In this document: positions 4,868 through 6,067 of the stretch, piece by piece | How positions within the stretch are numbered: the stretch's first letter is position 1 | Layout of the letters: each line of letters begins with the position of its first letter | Origin: a bacterium | GTDB taxonomy: Bacteria; Verrucomicrobiota; Verrucomicrobiae; Opitutales; Opitutaceae | Assembly: GCA_021780625.1 (NCBI GenBank) | Contig: JAJXYI010000126.1 | Location: 19,101 to 25,167 of the forward strand | Length of the DNA stretch: 6,067 bases | Reading direction: 5' to 3' | Program-made: the position numbers and the translations under genes | Notes under the pieces: generated by a model | What the model saw: the letters and a program-made list of their open reading frames with translations, nothing else | Databases searched by the model: none | Told to the model about the DNA's origin: nothing

Positions 4868-5355
4868 ACGAACAGCTTCCTCCAGTCCTCCCCCCTGTCC
4901 TTGATGCATGCTGCGGGCCGAAAATGTTTTGGTTCGACCGCCGCGATGCCCGCGCCCTTTACGTCGACAAACGGCGCGAAATCTGCACCGCCGACACCCG
5001 CGAAGGTCGTCGATCCATCGTCGTCGATCCGGATATCGTCGCCGATTTCCGCGCACTTCCCTTCGCCGATGAGAGTTTCTCTTTGGTCGTCTTCGATCCT
5101 CCACACACTTTCGCGGGTAAGAAGGGCTGGACTGCCAAGAAATACGGCTCTCTCACGGCAGGATGGCGCGATGAAATCGCCGCTGGATTCCGGGAGTGCT
5201 TTCGAGTTCTCAAACCGCGAGGGACGCTGATTTTCAAATGGAACGAGCACCGCGTCCCGGTCTCGACAATACTCAGCCTCACTCCCGAAAAGCCGCTGTT
5301 CGGCCAGCGATGCGGCACGACCGCAAAGACTCACTGGATCGTCTTTTTCAAGTAG
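4864..5355 (+). CDS. Phage-type class I SAM-dependent methyltransferase
   Basis: This is a 163-residue protein. The SAM-binding motif I is VLDACCGPKMFWFD at 12-25, followed by an acidic strand end YVDKR (33-37). Motif IV is VVFDPPH at 75-81, a variant of the (D/N/S)PP(Y/F/H/W) motif of amino-methyltransferases. The later block GWTAKKYG (88-95), then FRECFRVLKPRGTLIFKWNEH (109-129) and KTHWIVFF (155-162), completes a compact Rossmann fold. This pattern matches a short methyltransferase family I know from many phages and prophages; the substrate, DNA or otherwise, is not established to my knowledge. There is no separate target-recognition domain. GC is about 57% over four lines counted, below the backbone, which suggests horizontal exchange. 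ATG 4864 is chosen because it overlaps the upstream stop and precedes motif I. A likely role is masking phage DNA from host restriction. Confidence 0.85.
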   Translation: MNEQLPPVLPPVLDACCGPKMFWFDRRDARALYVDKRREICTADTREGRRSIVVDPDIVADFRALPFADESFSLVVFDPPHTFAGKKGWTAKKYGSLTAGWRDEIAAGFRECFRVLKPRGTLIFKWNEHRVPVSTILSLTPEKPLFGQRCGTTAKTHWIVFFK

Positions 5356-5963
5356 TGAACTCCCTCGAAATCATCCTCGCCGAGCGCGAGCAGCCCCGCC
5401 AGACCCGAGACGATGCCGCGGTGATCGCGTGGCTCAACCAGGGCGCGGCCCCCGAAGAGCGCCTGCTGAAATTCGATGCCTGGGCTCGGAAGATCCTCGC
5501 TGAGAAACTCGACTGGAGTTGGGCAGGGGAGGCGGAGAGCAAGCGCATCGAGCAATGCCGAATCTATCTCGAGCGCATCGTCCTCGAGCTGTGGCGCCGC
5601 GGCTGGATGCTCGATGGCCGGCGCCTCGCCAACCACATCGAGCGTGCCGTGGGTGCTGTCGCGCTCCAACAGAAGGCCGGTAAGATCGGCACATTCTGGC
5701 CCTATTTCCAGGCCGCGGTTGATCGCTATGTCGGTATCAACGCAGAAGAGATCCGCGAGGAGGCCATGCGTGCCGGCTCCCACATCAGCCAAGCGATGAC
5801 AGCCCTCAGTATCCATCGCCGCGCGACCGGCACCTCCATCCCCGAGCTGATCGCCCAGCGCACCGAGGAGATCTCGACCGCCAAGGCCGAGACCCTCCGC
5901 TCCAAACTCTCCCGCGCCCGCCAGCGCGCCCAGGCCGCGGCGAATCAAGCCGAACTGCTGTGA
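5355..5963 (+). CDS. Helical protein of unknown function
   Basis: This is a 202-residue protein starting at GTG 5355, which shares one base with the methyltransferase stop (TAGTG). It is predicted by eye to be almost entirely helical and soluble. Residues 1-50 include a charged helix (IILAEREQPRQTRDD) and WLNQGAAPEERLLKFDAWARKIL; 56-105 contains LDWSWAGEAESKRIEQCRIYLERIVLELWRRGW and a dimerisation-like helix; 112-130 is aromatic (GTFWPYFQAAVDRYVGI). The C-terminal 40 residues are a Lys/Arg/Ala/Gln helix that could be a coiled coil. No motif or family is recognised. High GC and CTC/CGC codon use match the phage backbone. Longer in-frame starts upstream exist inside the methyltransferase gene but would give an overlap of up to 160 bases and are unlikely. 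Confidence 0.7.
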   Translation: MNSLEIILAEREQPRQTRDDAAVIAWLNQGAAPEERLLKFDAWARKILAEKLDWSWAGEAESKRIEQCRIYLERIVLELWRRGWMLDGRRLANHIERAVGAVALQQKAGKIGTFWPYFQAAVDRYVGINAEEIREEAMRAGSHISQAMTALSIHRRATGTSIPELIAQRTEEISTAKAETLRSKLSRARQRAQAAANQAELL

Positions 5964-6067
5964 GCCTGCCCCTCCAACTCGGCCTCGCCGCCTTCTGCAT
6001 CACCCTCGGCATCCGCCTAGCCCTCCGCACCGACCGCCTCCTTCCCGCTCTCGCCTGCAACCTCAAA
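5960..6067 (+). CDS. Start of a small hydrophobic or membrane protein (partial)
   Basis: GTG 5960 overlaps the previous stop as GTGA, the same junction style seen throughout the operon. The frame stays open to the window's end, giving 36 residues. The N-terminus MSLPLQLGLAAFCITLGIRLAL is hydrophobic and could be a membrane helix or signal anchor, followed by basic residues (RTDR). Its function and true length cannot be seen here. Confidence 0.5.
   Translation, partial: MSLPLQLGLAAFCITLGIRLALRTDRLLPALACNLK

Noticed and set aside
4388..5104. Long minus-strand frame (238 residues)
   Set aside because: It is antisense to three genes with recognisable patterns, has Gly/Arg-rich composition, and has no coherent motif.

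Overview
This window is a densely packed, one-directional stretch of a Mu-like transposable phage or prophage, covering the early region. All 15 genes lie on the + strand, with no RNA gene, CRISPR array, complete insertion sequence or convincing terminator. The order is the tail of a probable MuA-type transposase, a MuB-like AAA+ ATPase, a run of small proteins, a Gam-like DNA-end-binding protein, then a GemA/Gp16-like protein. That backbone order (A, B, small genes, gam, gemA) is the classic Mu early order and is the main reason for the assignment. The host is probably a high-GC bacterium: backbone genes are about 66% GC over the lines I counted, and leucine is mostly CTC rather than CTG. That codon habit is compatible with Verrucomicrobiota/Opitutales as well as some Proteobacteria, so the host call is only a guess.

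Layout: 1-51 transposase tail; 52-116 a gap with a strong hairpin; 117-1319 MuB-like ATPase; 1316-1609 a two-helix membrane protein; 1606-2321 two unrecognised genes of lower GC (about 53%), flanked by an almost perfect 19-base direct repeat; 2318-2521 a single-helix membrane protein; 2518-2811 a small soluble protein; 2808-3338 Gam-like protein; 3335-3835 a putative papain-like cysteine protease resembling the C-terminal domain of the mushroom lectin MOA; 3832-3999 a tiny membrane-anchored or lipoprotein-like peptide; 4004-4528 GemA-like protein; 4532-4867 a winged-helix-like protein; 4864-5355 a phage-type SAM-dependent methyltransferase; 5355-5963 an unrecognised helical protein; 5960-6067 the start of another small hydrophobic protein running off the window.

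Ten of the fourteen gene junctions are four-base ATGA/GTGA overlaps, one is a one-base overlap and two are gaps of 3-4 bases. Everything from 117 on therefore looks like one translationally coupled transcript. The transposase and ATPase would carry out transposition and target choice, Gam would protect DNA ends, and GemA and the winged-helix protein sit where Mu keeps host-modulating and middle-gene regulators. The small membrane proteins, protease and methyltransferase look like accessory host-takeover or protection genes.

The two most interesting points are the repeat-flanked two-gene cassette at about 1595-2325, and the protease-like protein with an apparent Cys-His-Glu triad next to gam.
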